NCBI GenBank assembly: GCA_940337035.1
Contig: CALNHX010007604.1
Coordinates: forward strand, 1-64,000
DNA from: Agriotes lineatus
Taxonomy: Eukaryota; Arthropoda; Insecta; Coleoptera; Elateridae
DNA length: 64,000 nt
Direction of reading: 5' to 3'
Part shown: positions 12,966 to 27,659 of the stretch, piece by piece
Numbering within the stretch: the stretch's first letter is position 1
How the letters are laid out: each line of letters starts with the position of its first letter
Notes under the pieces: generated by a model
What the model was told of the DNA's origin: nothing
The model's database searches: none
The model's input: the letters and a program-made list of their open reading frames with translations, nothing else
Made by a program: the position numbers and the translations under genes

Positions 12966-15336
12966 TCGTACTAACCTAAAATTGTATAGAAACCGATATA
13001 TTAACCGATATTGCTGTAACGTTACTTTTCAAAAATAATTTAATTAGAATTGATGGAAATAAAAAATTAAAATCAATAACATATGTAACGAAAAAAGAGA
13101 ATAAATAATGCAGTAAAGATTAAGGTTGTGTAATAAATTGAAATATAATTTTTGGTAGAGTGTAACATTAACGAAACTGCCCGATATCAACGTCGCGAAT
13201 TTTTGTGGTATTTCAAAGAACTAGCTTAAACAGAATGCCGCCGAGGGGCCATGTGCATAAAAAATATGTATAATAGATTTATCTGCTAGTTATGAACAGC
13301 AATAACCTGAAAGATAAGTGCGTTAGGTTTAACATCTTACAGTGTCGAATCACGGGGAGTAGACGAGCTGCCACGTAAAATAGGGTAAATTATTTAGTAA
13401 TTATTTTACTAATTAAATTCATATTTGTTCATTTGCTTTGGAATAGGAATACTTTTCAATATACGATAATTATAATATTAGTAACTGCCATTCTTGTTAA
13501 AAAGAACTTCACAGTTACTTACGATAATTGAAATTATTCGCGGTAATTGCATTAGTTTTTGGTAATTCAATTACTGAAAACTGAATTGGTTAATAAATCC
13601 CAAGAACAATCTAAGTATAATTTAGGATTTCCTATGACTAGTCAGATAACAGCTAATTTTGCACAACATTTGCAATTTCAACAACGCGAAGTATGCACGA
13701 AAAAAGAGAAAAATATTTGGTGCAGACGCGTATGTGTTTAGATGGATGTGTTGTCCCTTGTGTAGCAATGTGCCTTGCCAATAATTATTATGCGCGAATA
13801 AAAAAATATATCTGCCGTAAGTACAGATTACAGAGTACCACACGGTAAAAATATAATTATTTTTCCCATCAAAATTAACAATTGGCTTCATTATTTATTA
13901 ATTTCAATTTTCTTGTATAAACGATGTACTAGGAAATAACTATCTAAATACTATTAGATACAAATATATAACAACAATATCTGTTGAAAGTAATTAAAAA
14001 GTAATTTATGTTGTGCAATTACAATTACCAACGAATTACTATTTCATTTGAGTAATTGAAATGTCTGGTACTTCAATTGACGGCAATTGGTAATTAGTAG
14101 TTACTACTTGGTATTTATTTACAACATTCACCTGCAGTAAGGTTGATATAAATATAAGGTTCAAGCGGAAAATGACTAATGAACGCGTTCCACATATCGT
14201 ACAGCACCAAATCATTGTATAGTAATTTCCCATGGAATCGCTTAGGCAACCAGAAGATTAAAGTAATCGAAAGGTCTAACCTTGGTGGCTACGCTGTAGG
14301 CTAAGGAAAATATGGCCGTCTGTCGAATTCTGCCTACCAGCGGGTGTGCCCTGCTATTTCGCAGGTCAGAAGGCTGTTTTCCCGACAGCGAAGACTGAGG
14401 CTTTGCCTTTATGTAGACAAATTGAAGCGGTAACATACGGTTGCAAACACATCAATCAGATGCCGAAACCAAAAGGAAAGAAGGAGTGAAAGGAAAACAG
14501 GACGAAGGGGAACGAAAACAAGAAGGCCTGGAAATAAATCTAACTGGGGCAGTAGTCCACTTGGAAATAGAAATGAAATTGTATTCTACCTCAGATTGTG
14601 GTGACCAGTGGATATTTTTCTGCAAAAAAAACCTATGTTTTGAAGTAATCCGAAGGCTGCTGTATTCCAAAACAAGCCCAAAACTGAGAAATCCGTACAT
14701 AAAACATCATTCAAAGAAACTCCCATACAAACACATCGAGTAGCTTTAGAAGCAAAAATACGAAACTTTTAAATTTTCGAAAAGAAATGTCAGCCGAAGA
14801 GCTGTCATCTTCCACCTTGAAACTGCGCACGGGAGATTTTGTAGGCAAAAACACGTCGCTCGAAATCCAAGAGCTTTAGGTGATCCGCAATAGATGGCAG
14901 AGTTCGAGATTATCTAATCTACGGCGAAATTGGACGAACATTTATTTAGCGACTCACTCAGATCGTAACAATGTAACAAACTGTTTTTATTGCACGAAAA
15001 AAAACACAAATTATAAAAAAAGCAGTAAATGATCGTTTTTCTGAATAAAATTGCAGAAATACTTGCTTTCGTTCGACAATATTTGGACAACTCGAATTAA
15101 AGGTCAAATATTAACGCCATTGCAGCCAGTTTATACATTGGTTATCATATATTATACAACTAGATGATCTAAACTAATCGATTATAGGATACCTATGGCC
15201 TGAAACAAGGGTTATACAAAGATTTGTATAATCTATATCGCCATAGTTACTGAAATAGCTGTTGTAATACATAGAAATTCAGAAAAATTACTCATTCTTA
15301 CTGGTTTCTAGCCTCATGAATGATATAGTCAACAGT
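12966..15336. other. Non-coding stretch with a TAATTAC-rich tract
   Basis: No gene is seen. From about 13385 to 14115 there are many copies of GTAATT/AATTAC in both orientations (for example GGTAATTGCATTAG near 13540 and CAATTACAATTACC near 14016). Subterminal arrays of this sort are known from hAT-like elements, but I find no clear terminal repeats, target duplication or transposase, so the origin is open. The frames at 14242-14743 overlap on both strands and show no motif. Confidence 0.35.
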
Positions 15337-15484
15337 AATTACATAAGTGGTGATAATTTTTTGATAATTTTAACTAGATTCACAAATCTTTGTTGCTATT
15401 AAGAATCTGACGAGTGGACGAAGCAACAAAGAAGAGTGCTAATCTAGTTAAAATTATAAAAAAAATAACACCACGAATGTAATT
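15337..15484. mobile_element. Short hairpin MITE-like element
   Basis: This is a 148-base imperfect palindrome. AATTACAT at 15337-15344 pairs with ATGTAATT at 15477-15484; GTGGTGATAATTTTTTGATAATTTTAACTAGATT pairs with the reverse complement ending at 15475; and an inner CTTTGTTGCT pairs with AGCAACAAAG. The loop is about 30 bases and there is no coding sequence. The outermost matching bases may include a target duplication. Superfamily unknown. Confidence 0.6.
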
Positions 15485-15652
15485 CGGCGTGATTATTTTT
15501 TAAACAGTTCAAGCTGTAGATAGGGTTTGATGGAGCCTCAGATGAGTGTCCTGTTATTTTTAACAACTGCTGTTTACCTACTCCACTTTTAGCTAGCTGT
15601 GTTACAGCAGAAGAACGATTTGAATGGTTTGTGAAAAATAGTCGCTGTAATT

Positions 15653-15715
15653 TGCTACTAGCAAATAGTCAGTGTCATTTTGATGCTACTAGCAAATAGT
15701 CAGTGTAATTTTGAT
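15653..15715. repeat. Two-copy tandem repeat, 31-base period
   Basis: TGCTACTAGCAAATAGTCAG begins at 15653 and again at 15684, each copy followed by TGT(C/A)ATTTTGA. This is a simple local duplication. Confidence 0.75.
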
Positions 15716-17559
15716 GCTATTGGGCGATTTGAAATGTTTTCTCATTACTATTGGGTGCTAGGACTGCTTAAAAAATAATAAGGATAATTAATTTTATTCT
15801 AGAGGTTTATAATTTTACCACCGTCTTTTGGGCAACCTTTTGCTGTTGAGTAAACATAAAAGCCATAGATGTAAATTGGCAAATCCACTTTTCCGACCAA
15901 ATTTTAATCAAATACGCATATTCCTTTGTGATTTTCGGCTATAAAGTAAAAAATATTTGTAAACAGGTTTATTTTATATTCAAATCCGTCCGTTCCCGTT
16001 AGAGCCCCGAACTTATAAATCAGAGATTTTAAACAGTCGAGTTTTATTCGGCTGCGCTTTGATACATCCCGAATCCTAGGAGAGCTTGACGGTTCGCGAG
16101 CAGGTTTTCGAAGGAATGTTTGCCAGCAGGAGTCGAGACTTTTACGATTCTTTTCTAGTTGCTGAAGTATGTCTTCTGTACACGAGTGCGGTTGCTACGG
16201 TTAATTTAACTTGTTGCTCTCGCATTCTTTTCTTTGCCCCAACAAGAGCTGCAACGATACTAGAGTTGCTGGAACGTACAATGAATAATAATGTCAATCC
16301 GTTAGAGACCTCTCGCAATAGAACAAGGAACCGACGAACACAATAGGGGAATAAAATTACTATTAGTGTCACAATTTCGCTCAGTAAATAACGAATAAGT
16401 CCCGAAAAGGTTGCGATCTGTTTCGCACTTGGCCCGAGTACTTCCATAAGAGTAAGTGGTTCATATTCACCTGACGTTTCCCAAAAGTGGATACTATATT
16501 TTATCGAGTTCCATTAAACTGTCTATGCACCCTTTTGTTTTGGGATTTGTTGTCTGGCGGTGCTCCTTCGTATCTTTTTCATAAATCTTAGACTCATTTA
16601 TTGCAACAATCGTTTTGAAGGGTGTAGGAGAGATGGTTCCTAACGATGAACAAGGATGATTTTACGTTCAAAACTCCTTTACGGTTTAAGTAATTATAAT
16701 TTTAGCTTATGCAAGCGAAAATGGAAGTTGGTAAGCGTTGGCCTTCGCTCACGTGCTGTACTCTCATTTACTTCGCTTATCAGTTTGCTTTTAGTTATTC
16801 TCTGGAGATTTTTTTTGCGAAACCGATAAGTTTCTCGCTAGGGATTAAAATGTTTATTAAAATAAATCTCCTATCAGCTCAGCCCAAGTCGTTTTGAATA
16901 AGTTGTTTTTCGTATACTAAGAATTGTTTCTGAGCAATAAATTGTGGAAGTGGAAGAAATCGGTGTCTCCTCAGTTTTAGAATTTAAAATTTTAAACGTT
17001 GTTGAAACGCAATATCATCCTCTTGTAGCGATTGGCCTACTTTTAAGCCAAAACAAGCCCGACACTCCAGTAAATGAATTCTGTGTTTGTATCATTTATC
17101 AACTTTGTCCCGGTTGTTTACTAGAAAAGTTTCTGCAAAAGATAATGGATGATATAATTTTCCCTTCTGGATACTAGAACGAATTGGTTATCGGGGGTAG
17201 AATTTTAATCTTGATAGAGATCTAAACTTTATTTAAATAGTGTTCTTCGAGTTATTACTCGCCCAGTGTAGTATTTGTTACTAGGCACACGGCAGTTTTG
17301 CGATTCTCAGGGAAAATAGCATTTCCCACAATATACTTCGATGTTTTTCCACATTGTAATTAATTAGCTACATCGATATAGATAAATTCGTGCCTTGTTG
17401 TCCAGATGGTATCAATTTCGAAAATCCACCCATCACTGTCAAAACTAATGTTGCCACGTTCTAAGCAATATATGCCCTTATTATAGCAGCCAAATGGGGC
17501 TATAAATCACTTCATTAATAACGTATTATCTACCAGGACTATCGGCTTACGTAAAACTT
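15716..17559. other. Non-coding stretch, nothing recognised
   Basis: No exon or transposon protein is recognised. The open frames at about 16086-16447 overlap on the two strands and carry no known motif. Confidence 0.45.
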
Positions 17560-17629
17560 CTGGGTAGGACCCGAGTTGTTCACAGCGAAAAAATTAATTA
17601 AGTTATGCGTGACAAAGAAAGTCAACAAT

Positions 17630-17830
17630 GGTGCAATCCCTTGCGATTCTATGACCTACTCAATCTGCTTTAATGGACCTCTCGACGCTTTGCTTGACCC
17701 AATCGTCTCTTATCTTAGCAAGGCATAACAATGCCTCTTGCAGTGTACCCCAGGGATCAGTTTTAGGGACGGTATTGTTGTCAATTGTAGTGTATTATTA
17801 CGTATTTACACATTTTCCTGACATGTAGAT
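17630..17830 (+). pseudogene. Small remnant of a Jockey-type reverse transcriptase
   Basis: In one frame LLDPIVSYLSK is read (about 17685-17720; compare WI.SYLS.R of Jockey/CR1-like polymerases). After a shift comes SVPQGSVLGTVLL (about 17739-17780), which matches the conserved GVPQGSVLGP motif between RT blocks A and C. FPDM follows where NDFP-like residues are usual. Only about 60 residues are recognisable and no ADD motif follows. The VPQGSVLG motif is specific, but the fragment is short. Confidence 0.5.
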
Positions 17831-20800
17831 CGGGTAGTTTCTTTCTTAAACGAGTATTTTGCTTAATTGAAATTACTTGTATGCGAGCAGAGTTTACTTT
17901 GACTTCAATCCAAGAATATTTATGCTTTTATGCGAGGCAGCGCTCGCGTGTATAAAGCTCGGTTATGTTAGTTTACATGAATTTCCAGCATGGATTGAAT
18001 AAATATTAGAATTATTAACCTTGTCGCTGGCAGTGTCAGCGCTCAGGTTACCAATTACAAATATAGGCTCAAATTAAGTTTAAATAGAGGAGCACTGATT
18101 AGCCCGAATTAGCTTCAAGCCACGCTTTTAATTTCAGAATGCGCGTGTTCGGAAATGTTCGTTTGATGACCCTTGTTTCAAAGACTTATAGAATCTTTGA
18201 ACTGTTATCCAACAGGTCTGACTGCAAATAAACATCTCCAGCATTAGTTAGTGTCACAAACAAATTTTCAGCAGGGAATACTGGGATGTTACGGATAGTA
18301 ATTATCTGACGGCCTAATAAATAAGGGTCGTTGTTGTACTGAAACGAGACACGAACGTGAACTATTTCCAGATATATTCGTCAGGATAATGTAGGAAGTC
18401 CATCAAACTGCGGGGCAGAGCTAATTTGATTTATTTTCTTTGTGTTTGGTGACAAAATTGCGTCCGTTTTTTCATTTGGCTCTCGTGCATTCACTTCTGC
18501 ACTAATTGGGAGATTTATTTTTTAAATTACTGAACTCCCATTCACTGTTTTAATTTGATATGAACGTGAATGATGACTAATTAAATCGTCAAAATGCGAA
18601 TAGGTTATTGTTTTTTTATGGAATGGAATATCTATTGTAATTAAATATGGAATATATATCTTCACTTAATTATTTAAAATATTGATATGGGTAGTAACGT
18701 AAAGTTAATCTAATCTTAGTTATTACCCCATGATATAAAATTAACAAACCGATATTTAATAATATGTAGTAATTATTAGTAAAATACTTTTACAGGAAAG
18801 CGCATATTAAATATGCAAAACACTGTAGAACGAGCAGCTGAGCAATCAGTTATTCGTGGCTAGATTTAGGCATTTTCAACAAAAATTATATATTTAGCAA
18901 GGAAAATATTTAAATTAGAATATTTATTTTCAAGCATAAAACCAACATAAACTCAATTAAAACTGATTTAGAAGTTTGGTGATGTAAAGATATAATTTTT
19001 CCTACCCTAGAGCAGAGAGTGCTCACTTGCCGCAAGCATTTATGTGGACAAAATTACCATTTTCTGCACTCTTACTTCAACACTTTCTGCACTTTAATGT
19101 CAAGTGATAATTATTTGATTGGCTAAAATTGAAAAATGTAATTTCTTGTTTAACCAATGTCAATTGAATAATTAAATGGCTTTTAGAATGTGCAGCCGTC
19201 GTAGGAAAGATAGTATGTAACACACGTGTGGAAAGGCCATTGGAAAGCGTATGCGAATGGAACACTTGTGTTCCATGTTTCACATGTAGATCCGTAAATA
19301 TTTTTTAAATGAGCTTCTCATAACAACTGAAAAAAATGCCTTTAATGCTACATTCAAGATTAGTCAGGAACGACGAAGCAGGTGTTTGTTAATTATACGA
19401 GTATGACAAACATATTTCTGCAAGTTTATTGTAACTAAAATACATTTGTGGTACATAAAACCTTTAGTAAAAAACGTTTTCTTTGTGATACTAGACGCGT
19501 AAAAGTCATATAGCGCAACCTCCAGGCTATAGGGAGGGTGTTTCAATATTTCTGTAATTTATCACACGTTATCCTCGTAAAATTTCCTCCACCCACTTAG
19601 CAATGCTTGCAGTTTTCGCAACGTGCTTTTGTTTGGGACATTTCGTCTGCGAATTCTCTGCTATATATTTTTTTACATGTCAGTCAACTACCGCCGTTAT
19701 TGAATAGGTGGCTGATCATGCTTGGACAGAAAAGACAGAAATAATTTGTGATAAAGAGTGCCTTTGAAAATAATATTAGTTTAGCAGCGGACATAGATAT
19801 ACAAACTTGGTATGCGAAACCGCAACACAACAATAAACAACATAAATGGATTTGTTTGATTTCTGAAGATACCTACCATATACAACACTTTAGATATAAA
19901 CTAGTTGCTATTGTATTGTTTCTACTTGTATCATAGTGCTGTGTAATGTTTTCTACATTATTGCCGATTACACTTTTTTGCCAAACGAATTTGATCCAGT
20001 AACCGCAGAATCGTCGTACAATGCTGCTTTCTATAAAAGAGATTTGGGGAGGCTTTCATCTGCTGCGGTATACCGTTTCACATCACCATTATCAGATTTT
20101 CTCATTCTATTACAAAACGCACGCTTCAGTAAGGACAATCTTTTTATTCAAATGCTGTTCAGGCTTTCCTCGCAGTTTTCAGTAGTAAATTTTAAGGTAG
20201 ACGAAAGTATCGTATTTTCCCTAGCTTACGCTGAGGTACTGCATCTGCAGAATCCAGTTATTATTTGCTCTTGAGTGAGTACGTATCGGTTACAGTTTGG
20301 TTATGATGCCGTTTCAGTAAAACAGTTCAAATATATTTTACTTTCTGGAGATGCTCCAAAATAAATAATACAGATAAACAAGTATTTACTATCTTTATAG
20401 GGATAAACATAATCTTCTACGTTATAGTGTAAAAGAAATTATTACTCATTTTAAGATTACAGTAATACAATATATTTTGCTTTATCCGCAATCCAACGTT
20501 GTATTTTTTGACCACTTCGTTAAAATGGAATCTACAAATGTAACCTAACTCCTACGATGTAAAAATTTTGGAGAGAGGACTGTAATCTCTTAACTTGTAG
20601 TTAAATTATTACTGCTATAATATTGACTATTTTTCTGAAGGTCTATATTTTTAATCTTACGTTTATAGTAAAATTCTGATTTTCTACTTTTTGTTACTTT
20701 AAATGATTGCCAACAAAAGTGCGCCTCGTAACTGAAAGAAGTTGTTTGACGATTCAAATAGTTTTCTAAATGAATTGCCCTGTTGCTTACCTAGTACACA

Positions 20801-23800
20801 TGAAACTCTCACTCTGTGCTAACTCGTAGATATGCAGTATCAATATCTGCTAAAAAACTGGATGCTGGTCTGCACTTGCACTACTCTTGGTATGAAATTG
20901 ACTTATATGCACAAGAAAATCCAATGTCATCACACAAATGAACAGAAATATATTGATCCTTTAAATGTATACAAAACGATAACAAAAATTAAACCCTTAA
21001 ATAGATGGTTATTCCTGATCACAACAGTGACAACTAAGAATGCATTATTAACGCCCAATAGCTTGTTACTACAATCATTTACAATCAAACTGCAATAGAA
21101 CGAATATATCAGATATACATATATACATTGCAACGACTTTTAAAAGATGCAAAAATAAATGTTTTCCATACTCAAATATCAAGCTACATAAATGTCCGAC
21201 GTCGCGATTCGATGCATAAATACGCGGCATTACGACGCTCGTACGTATGTATTTGTTTATGAAGCGCTCGTCAAATCACCACAACAGAGAGTAAAGTGAA
21301 CGCTTATCCCTCAAACTGCAAACATGTCCTGTATCAAGTTACCTTACACTTGAGGGTTTGGGTAGTGCAAAAAAGCATGGCAAGGAAGTGCTCTGTGTGA
21401 ATCTGAGCGCAGTGGTCAATATTTTAAAACAAACAGGGAAACTGGCTTAGTTACAAGAAAACGAATAGATAAATGTGAAACAGAAAACTACAGTAAATAT
21501 TTAATTAGAAACAGCAAACTCAGTCTTGGAAAAGTCACATTGACCTTCAATAAGACTTAGAAGAACTTATGAAGTCACTATTCATGGTTCGACAGCATAA
21601 AGTAAAATATGAAGATGGAGTTACGAACCTGTAAAGAAAGGGAGTGCTGTCGCGATGAAAGTGCTTCTAGAAACAAAAACATTAAAATGTGAACAGCTTT
21701 AGATTTGGGAATAAATAGTCTTCAGATAAGATACGTTCTTAATGCAGAGGTCATAATATAACAAATAACTGTAACAGTGGTGGCTCGTGGAGAATTTTGA
21801 TGGGTAGAGCCAATCACCGAAAATAAAACGCATTTTCCACCCCCTCACAGACAAAGACGGATACCGACATCCCAGATTTAAATATTTCCGTATAGACTGA
21901 CAAAAGTCAGCATTTGTGAAACAATTTACCAATCTTTACAGGCTAATAATAAATAGCAAGAAGTGCGACAGGTTACTAGTAAATTGTAAGTATAATAAAA
22001 TAATAATGAGCATAATTATTTAAGTACCACATAATTATTGTGCGAAAACTCCAACATCTCATCAAGGGGATTATTACACACGGCCTTTAAATATGCAGAT
22101 ACTATGATGCGCGGTTAATTTCTTTCAGACACCTACGTGCGAAAGTTATAAGCAAGCATCAACAACCGTACATCCGACAAAAGCTTTATCGCAGACCGGA
22201 GCAGCGGAGACTGTTTTAGCCTAAAGCATGGCGATTCCCATTGAAAGTTAAAATATCCTTATCTTTGGACCTACTTTTTACCGCTCTGCAGCCCCCTGCA
22301 GTCTAAGCTAAGGAGCCGCTACGATCTAGCATCAATGCGTCTGACAAGAAAGCAGTGCTTATCGCACAGTATGTAATATTCATGAAATAAAAATTACTCG
22401 TGTTTTGTTTAAGCTTTAAAATGAGAAAAATTATGAAAAAACGGTTGCTTTCAGAATAAAAACATCCTCAACTGATTGGTTTGTTATGGTAATTTCATGG
22501 CCCGTTGGTTCAGTTTTATAGTTTACGATAATCACTTTAATTTGTACATAACTGTATAATAAAAAAATTAAAATTCGGCGGCTTTAAGAAGAGCCAGTTT
22601 ATCACGTTTCGACCCTTTCCAAAAGACTTGAAATATTTGTAGGAGTTAGTCCATACCATAGAAACAGAAATAGTACATGGGGGTTGAACTATAGGGGATG
22701 GAATAGAATAGGAGTCGCTGTGCAAACATTTTTTTACACAGTGGGGAACTTTTTTTCATCGGCGTAACTTATAGTTTTTAGTGACTTAATGATCTCCTTA
22801 AGGTCCAAATTAATTTTAAAAGTTAAACTCGGATAAAGTCATTGGAAAGTTTCGGGGATATAGCTTGCACAAGTCGACGTTTGAAATCAATATATGAATT
22901 TCTTAGATAAGCGACATTTTTGGCAAGCTATCGCGCTCAAGTTATGCACATGCAGTAGATACGCCTGACGGAGAAAGACTTCTGCTAGTTTAAAATATAG
23001 CTAATTGCACTGAATGTATATAGCAACAAGGAATACAAGAGAAGATTGGCACAGACCAAAGTGGTCATGTCGAAATGGTATGAGGGCGATACAGCAGGTA
23101 AAAGAGCACAGAAGAAGAAATTTGAAAAATTCTGATTCTATAATTACGATGAAACATCGCTGAATAATTAAAATTTTTATATATTTCTATATAAAGTTAC
23201 GAACTGACTAGTTTCGAACAAAGCATGTGCGCTTTTCTAAAGCTTTCTAGTTATGTTTGCAAGGAATGAAATAAAACAAACCACCCTTATTTGCCGACAG
23301 CAATTTTTGTGAGAAATAGCATAATTCCTGCGGTGTCATCACGTTCAGAGCCAATAAATTCAACAGTTGATGTTTCGGCAGACGCTGCAAATGGTTGCTA
23401 ATGTTAGGTGTATCACGAACGTTGCGTGAGACTTTTCACGCCTTCGGCGAAGATCCGCTCACAATGCGCGGCATTAAGGGACTTTTTGCTTTATTCGCTT
23501 ATACAAATCCACCGATTTTCTCTGCTTTGTTTTTGCGAGTGCATACGTAAAACTGCGGAATAAAAATAAGTTAGGGAGCTGTCCCGCGGAAGCCTTTTAC
23601 GAGAATTGTTTTTCGCCTCGCAGGTGTATAATTCATCCTTCGCAGTAAGTTTTTTCTGGTCCGCAGGTTCATGTGTTATGCGGTAATAACCAAACCCAGG
23701 TAATTTCCCGAATTTTATAGCGGAAGTGTAATTAAGATCCGCATCTCTGCATGCTGTTTTATACAATTTTATATCGTTTTATTAAATTAGGGGCTAATTT

Positions 23801-26639
23801 TCGTAATTAAGCAATTTCGAGCGTAGTTCCAGGACATACTTCTGTAAAATTAGCGGAACGCGTAATTTTAGAAGCTTAACTTTCGAAACTCTTTAGGACT
23901 TCACAGGCAACATTATGAAGTTGAATGATGAAAAAACTTTTTAAAAATAATTGAAATACCCTCGTCAAACTTAGAGTAATGCAGCTTCGACGCAACTTCG
24001 ACGCTGAAAAGAACTGAAAATCCGGCTGGCGAATCTTCTTTGAAATGACGAGTATAAATTATGCATTCATATTCAATCTGTAATTTATTCTAGCAAATTA
24101 TGATGAGACTCGTCTGCTCAAATATTCGTCCTTTATACACTTCGCTTTGTGAACATTTAAATGCCTATTGCTGATGCTGCCGAAGAAATATGGAAATCGT
24201 GGCGTTTTCTCGTCCCTATGGCGGGAACAGTTTTCGTGTTTGACTTTTGGATTTGCAAATAAGTGCCGCACAATTGGAACTCAAATTTCAAATCGCATGT
24301 TTGCGTTACGGAGCAAATACAAATTAGGTAAGCACGTTACAACGAGACGCTAATTATTTATTATTCCCCTCAAAAATCGGCTAATTGTAATGCGACATGG
24401 CGCAATTACATTACATTATAAATTTAAATTTAAAATGAAGACCAAGAATGGAGCTAATTTCATTTGCTGATGTCGATAAATCTACGTAGTCTCTTTCTGC
24501 GCGACATGCTACGCCTCACAATGCTGTAGATTTGCCGAATTTCGCCTGAAGGATTATATAGATGAGAGATCTTGAAAAATGTTTGTGATTCTTGGTTTCA
24601 CGTAGCTTCGCTAATCTGTTATTCAAACGCCTCTGCTTCGGTTGATGGCCAGATAAAGCATAAATTCTGTAAATTGGTTTAGTTCCTTTTCAAGATTTAT
24701 TAAAAAATGTTATATTTGATTAAAATCGACTGAAATAAATTTAATGTAAATTAACGCAATATAAGAAATGTAAAGCTATTATTTTATGAATTAGTTTTCG
24801 AACGCCTGTTAATTTTTACCTTTATGAATTGTGTTTTACTAAAAGATTTTTTGAATCCGCACTAGCTCCCGTACATTAGCCAGATGGAATTAATTTTAGA
24901 TATTTGATGTTCAGCCGTGAGTAGACCTTATATTTTCTTCTTAGTGATCCTTTGTGGAGCTGGAACGATCTTTGAAAGTAATTTTATATAAAATATATAG
25001 TTTAGATTTGAAGCAAATGGAAAAAGTGAAAATAAAGAGCTAAAGATAGAGAAGCCTGGAAGATTAAACTATTAAAACAATGAATAAATGTCCGACAAAT
25101 GAAATGCCTTACATTATTTGTCCTGTTTACTTTTAATATGAAAGTTAAACACTATTATTTAAAATTGCTGGTGTAAAAAGTATAACCCTTAACAAGTATG
25201 GACGTAATGTATTATGCAGCGTACATAAATTTCATCCTTTTTTAGTCCTAGTTTACTAAAGGCACTTTCTACATTGTTTTCATTACGACTTTTAGACTTT
25301 TAGTGTTTTCACTAAAATGATTAAATTTTTTAATTTTTTTATTTAAAATTATTTTTGCAAGCCAAGTGGCATGACACAATTGCACATTTTAACATACACA
25401 GATTGCGGCAGGCAACTCGAACCATAGCAAAAGCATTGTGTTTAAAAAATTAAAATATCGAATTTATACCTTGTATTTATAATGATCCTAACTAACTACC
25501 GCTATCGTACATTGATTGTTCGATTGTTAAACACCACGACGGCCATATGCATATTCTCCTTGCTTTTGCAATGGTCCTAGTAGCCTGCCGCATTCTGTAT
25601 ACAGAAAAAGTAGGCAGATTCAAGGCAAAAATATGGAAATTGTGATACATATTGTAACAAGTGTTTCTAAAAGAGTTTAAATCAAAGAACTTGTGCTCTA
25701 CAGTTTTTACATGGCAAACAATTGGCAGGGCAAGCTACGTGATGTAGGTATGTTTTTTCACTAGAGACTATTAAAATTTACGAATTTGTAAAATAGTATA
25801 TTAGACATCAAGGGGGAGAAAAGCATGATTTTTCCAAAAGTGCAAGTTTGAAGCCCAAGGTCGAAGCCCGAGGAACAGAAATAGCTACTATTTTTTTTAC
25901 CGCTGGCAGTAGCGAAACAAGTGTTTTCATAAAGCATTACAGTAAATCGAAATTATATTACAAAATTTAGCAGCGTTTGAATTGTGGTTATCTTACGAAC
26001 ACCATGACAACAGACATTTCTTATATTGCTCTTACATTGTTCTGATATTGTTTATAATCAAAACTCCTTAAAAACATAATATTCATATTACCTTCATATT
26101 GTTATTTGGGTATTTCGCCACTCTGAAAATTAAAAATATTAAACAACGAACGTTCGAGGGACAATCTGCCCTCGTTATCAATGATTAACAATTAAAAAAG
26201 AACAAGTAACTTAGCTTTTTCATGAATTATATCACGTCACAAAGAAGTTTCAAAGATTATTTATATTACCTCTCTAGGTGTGTTATTTTTGTCACAATTT
26301 TTGCAAGAGACTGATTTCTACTCCCAGTCGTGTAACAAAATATGTATGTTTATTCGGCGAGACTTTGTACCGATAACCGGGATAGAGGACCAAATGCTCG
26401 CTGGTGATTGGCAGATGTACACCAGACAATCTTCTCTAACGCCCACTTTCCGAACGGTTTATAGTTATTAGCACCCCAATATATACTGTTAAGATTTACA
26501 TCTAGTGCCGTTCGCTTCTGTAAGTCGGGCTCACCAGGCCCCGCCCACGATTGCAATGACTTACCGGATGAACATTAGTTATCGTATACCAAAAGCATCT
26601 TAGCTCTCCTTTAGTTCGCATAGGTGTAGCATGATTGAC
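17831..26639. other. Long non-coding stretch
   Basis: No gene or known element is recognised across 8.8 kb. The sequence is AT-rich, but about 22080-22330 and 23280-24560 are GC-richer, low in simple repeats and rich in short CG-containing words. That would fit regulatory DNA or old unique intron sequence. The open frames here are short and mutually overlapping. Confidence 0.4.
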
Positions 26640-26965
26640 AACACTAATTTTAAACATTCGTCACAATGGAAGTGACACGAGAGTATTTTAGCGCAAAGTG
26701 GTTTAAGCCATTATAGCATGTTTTCAAAGGTTGAAAAATGCATTCCCGGACACTTTCCTCTCTCGAACGACTGTTTATGACTGGTTTGTCGAATTTCCAC
26801 GGGATATAAATTCTCTTAAAGATGACGAACGCCTAGATAGACCAAAGACTTAAGTTACTGCCGAAAACATTGAGAGTGCAATAATACGAAATGATCCCCG
26901 AATAATCTGTAGGTAAAGAGGTAGAGGTAAGTCTAGGCATTTATTCGCCGCAAATTTTCAATAGT
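26640..26965 (+). pseudogene. Mariner transposase remnant, N-terminal DNA-binding part
   Basis: The + strand reads TTVYDWFVEF (about 26768-26797), DINSLKDDERLDRPKT (about 26803-26850), then a stop, then VTAENIESAII and NDPRI. This is the familiar mariner order: helix-turn-helix 'TVYDWF..F', '.S..DD.R.GRP.T', 'VT.ENI'. The reading breaks off near 26930-26965. The catalytic part resumes about 700 bases further on (27660), so something was inserted between or the order was rearranged. It is clearly inactive. Confidence 0.75.
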
Positions 26966-27659
26966 TACAACCCAAGAAATCGAGACATTCCTGATAATTT
27001 TTGGTCGTGAAACACAAGCATCTGCTAACATAATACAAACATTAGTGCTCCACAGCACATTATCTATTATTTCTCAATCTGTTAGGTGTTTCACAAGATA
27101 ATTAATTTATTGAATTAACGTTAACATACTAAAAACTAGTTTTATTAAATATCAACCTATAATAACATAAACATTTTTTCACCTGATAAAATTACGGGGA
27201 CTATTTCCCTCACACACTTTAAGCCAATCAAATCTTTTAAATTTCTGAGATTTATCTAATCAGATCTCAATTATGCGATAATTTTGCTTTAGGGCAAATT
27301 ATTTATAATTTGTACTACTGCAAAATTAGTGACGCGCATGAATGGATTAACTAAATTTCACTGTCCCTACCCACTATATAGCAAAACCATTGCCAAGAGA
27401 ACGGGCTTGGAAAAATTAGCGGGGAAAGAAGACCCTGTTAACGTTTGCTCGGGAAATAGTCTCCAAAATACCCCTCTTGCATACTAAATTGATTCTAGTA
27501 TTGTCTCTTGCATTTCGTGCACTCGACAAAATTATCGACAATTTGGCATGCACTAGGGATATTACTAATGTAATTTTTGAAATCGGTTAAATTGAAACAA
27601 ATAAATGCTTTTTATTCGATGAAATTTTGTGATGTAAATTTTCGAAATAATTTCTAAAC
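26966..27659. other. Unidentified DNA separating the two mariner pieces
   Basis: About 700 AT-rich bases sit where a mariner would encode only some 35 residues. I see no open frame with a motif and no clear terminal repeats. This may be an old non-coding insertion. Confidence 0.35.

Noticed and set aside
23590..23705. Further CAG|GT junctions on the + strand (about 23622, 23658 and 23698) as ratchet sites
   Set aside because: The donor halves (GTGTAT, GTTCAT, GTAATT) are weak or the pyrimidine tract is poor compared with 30312.
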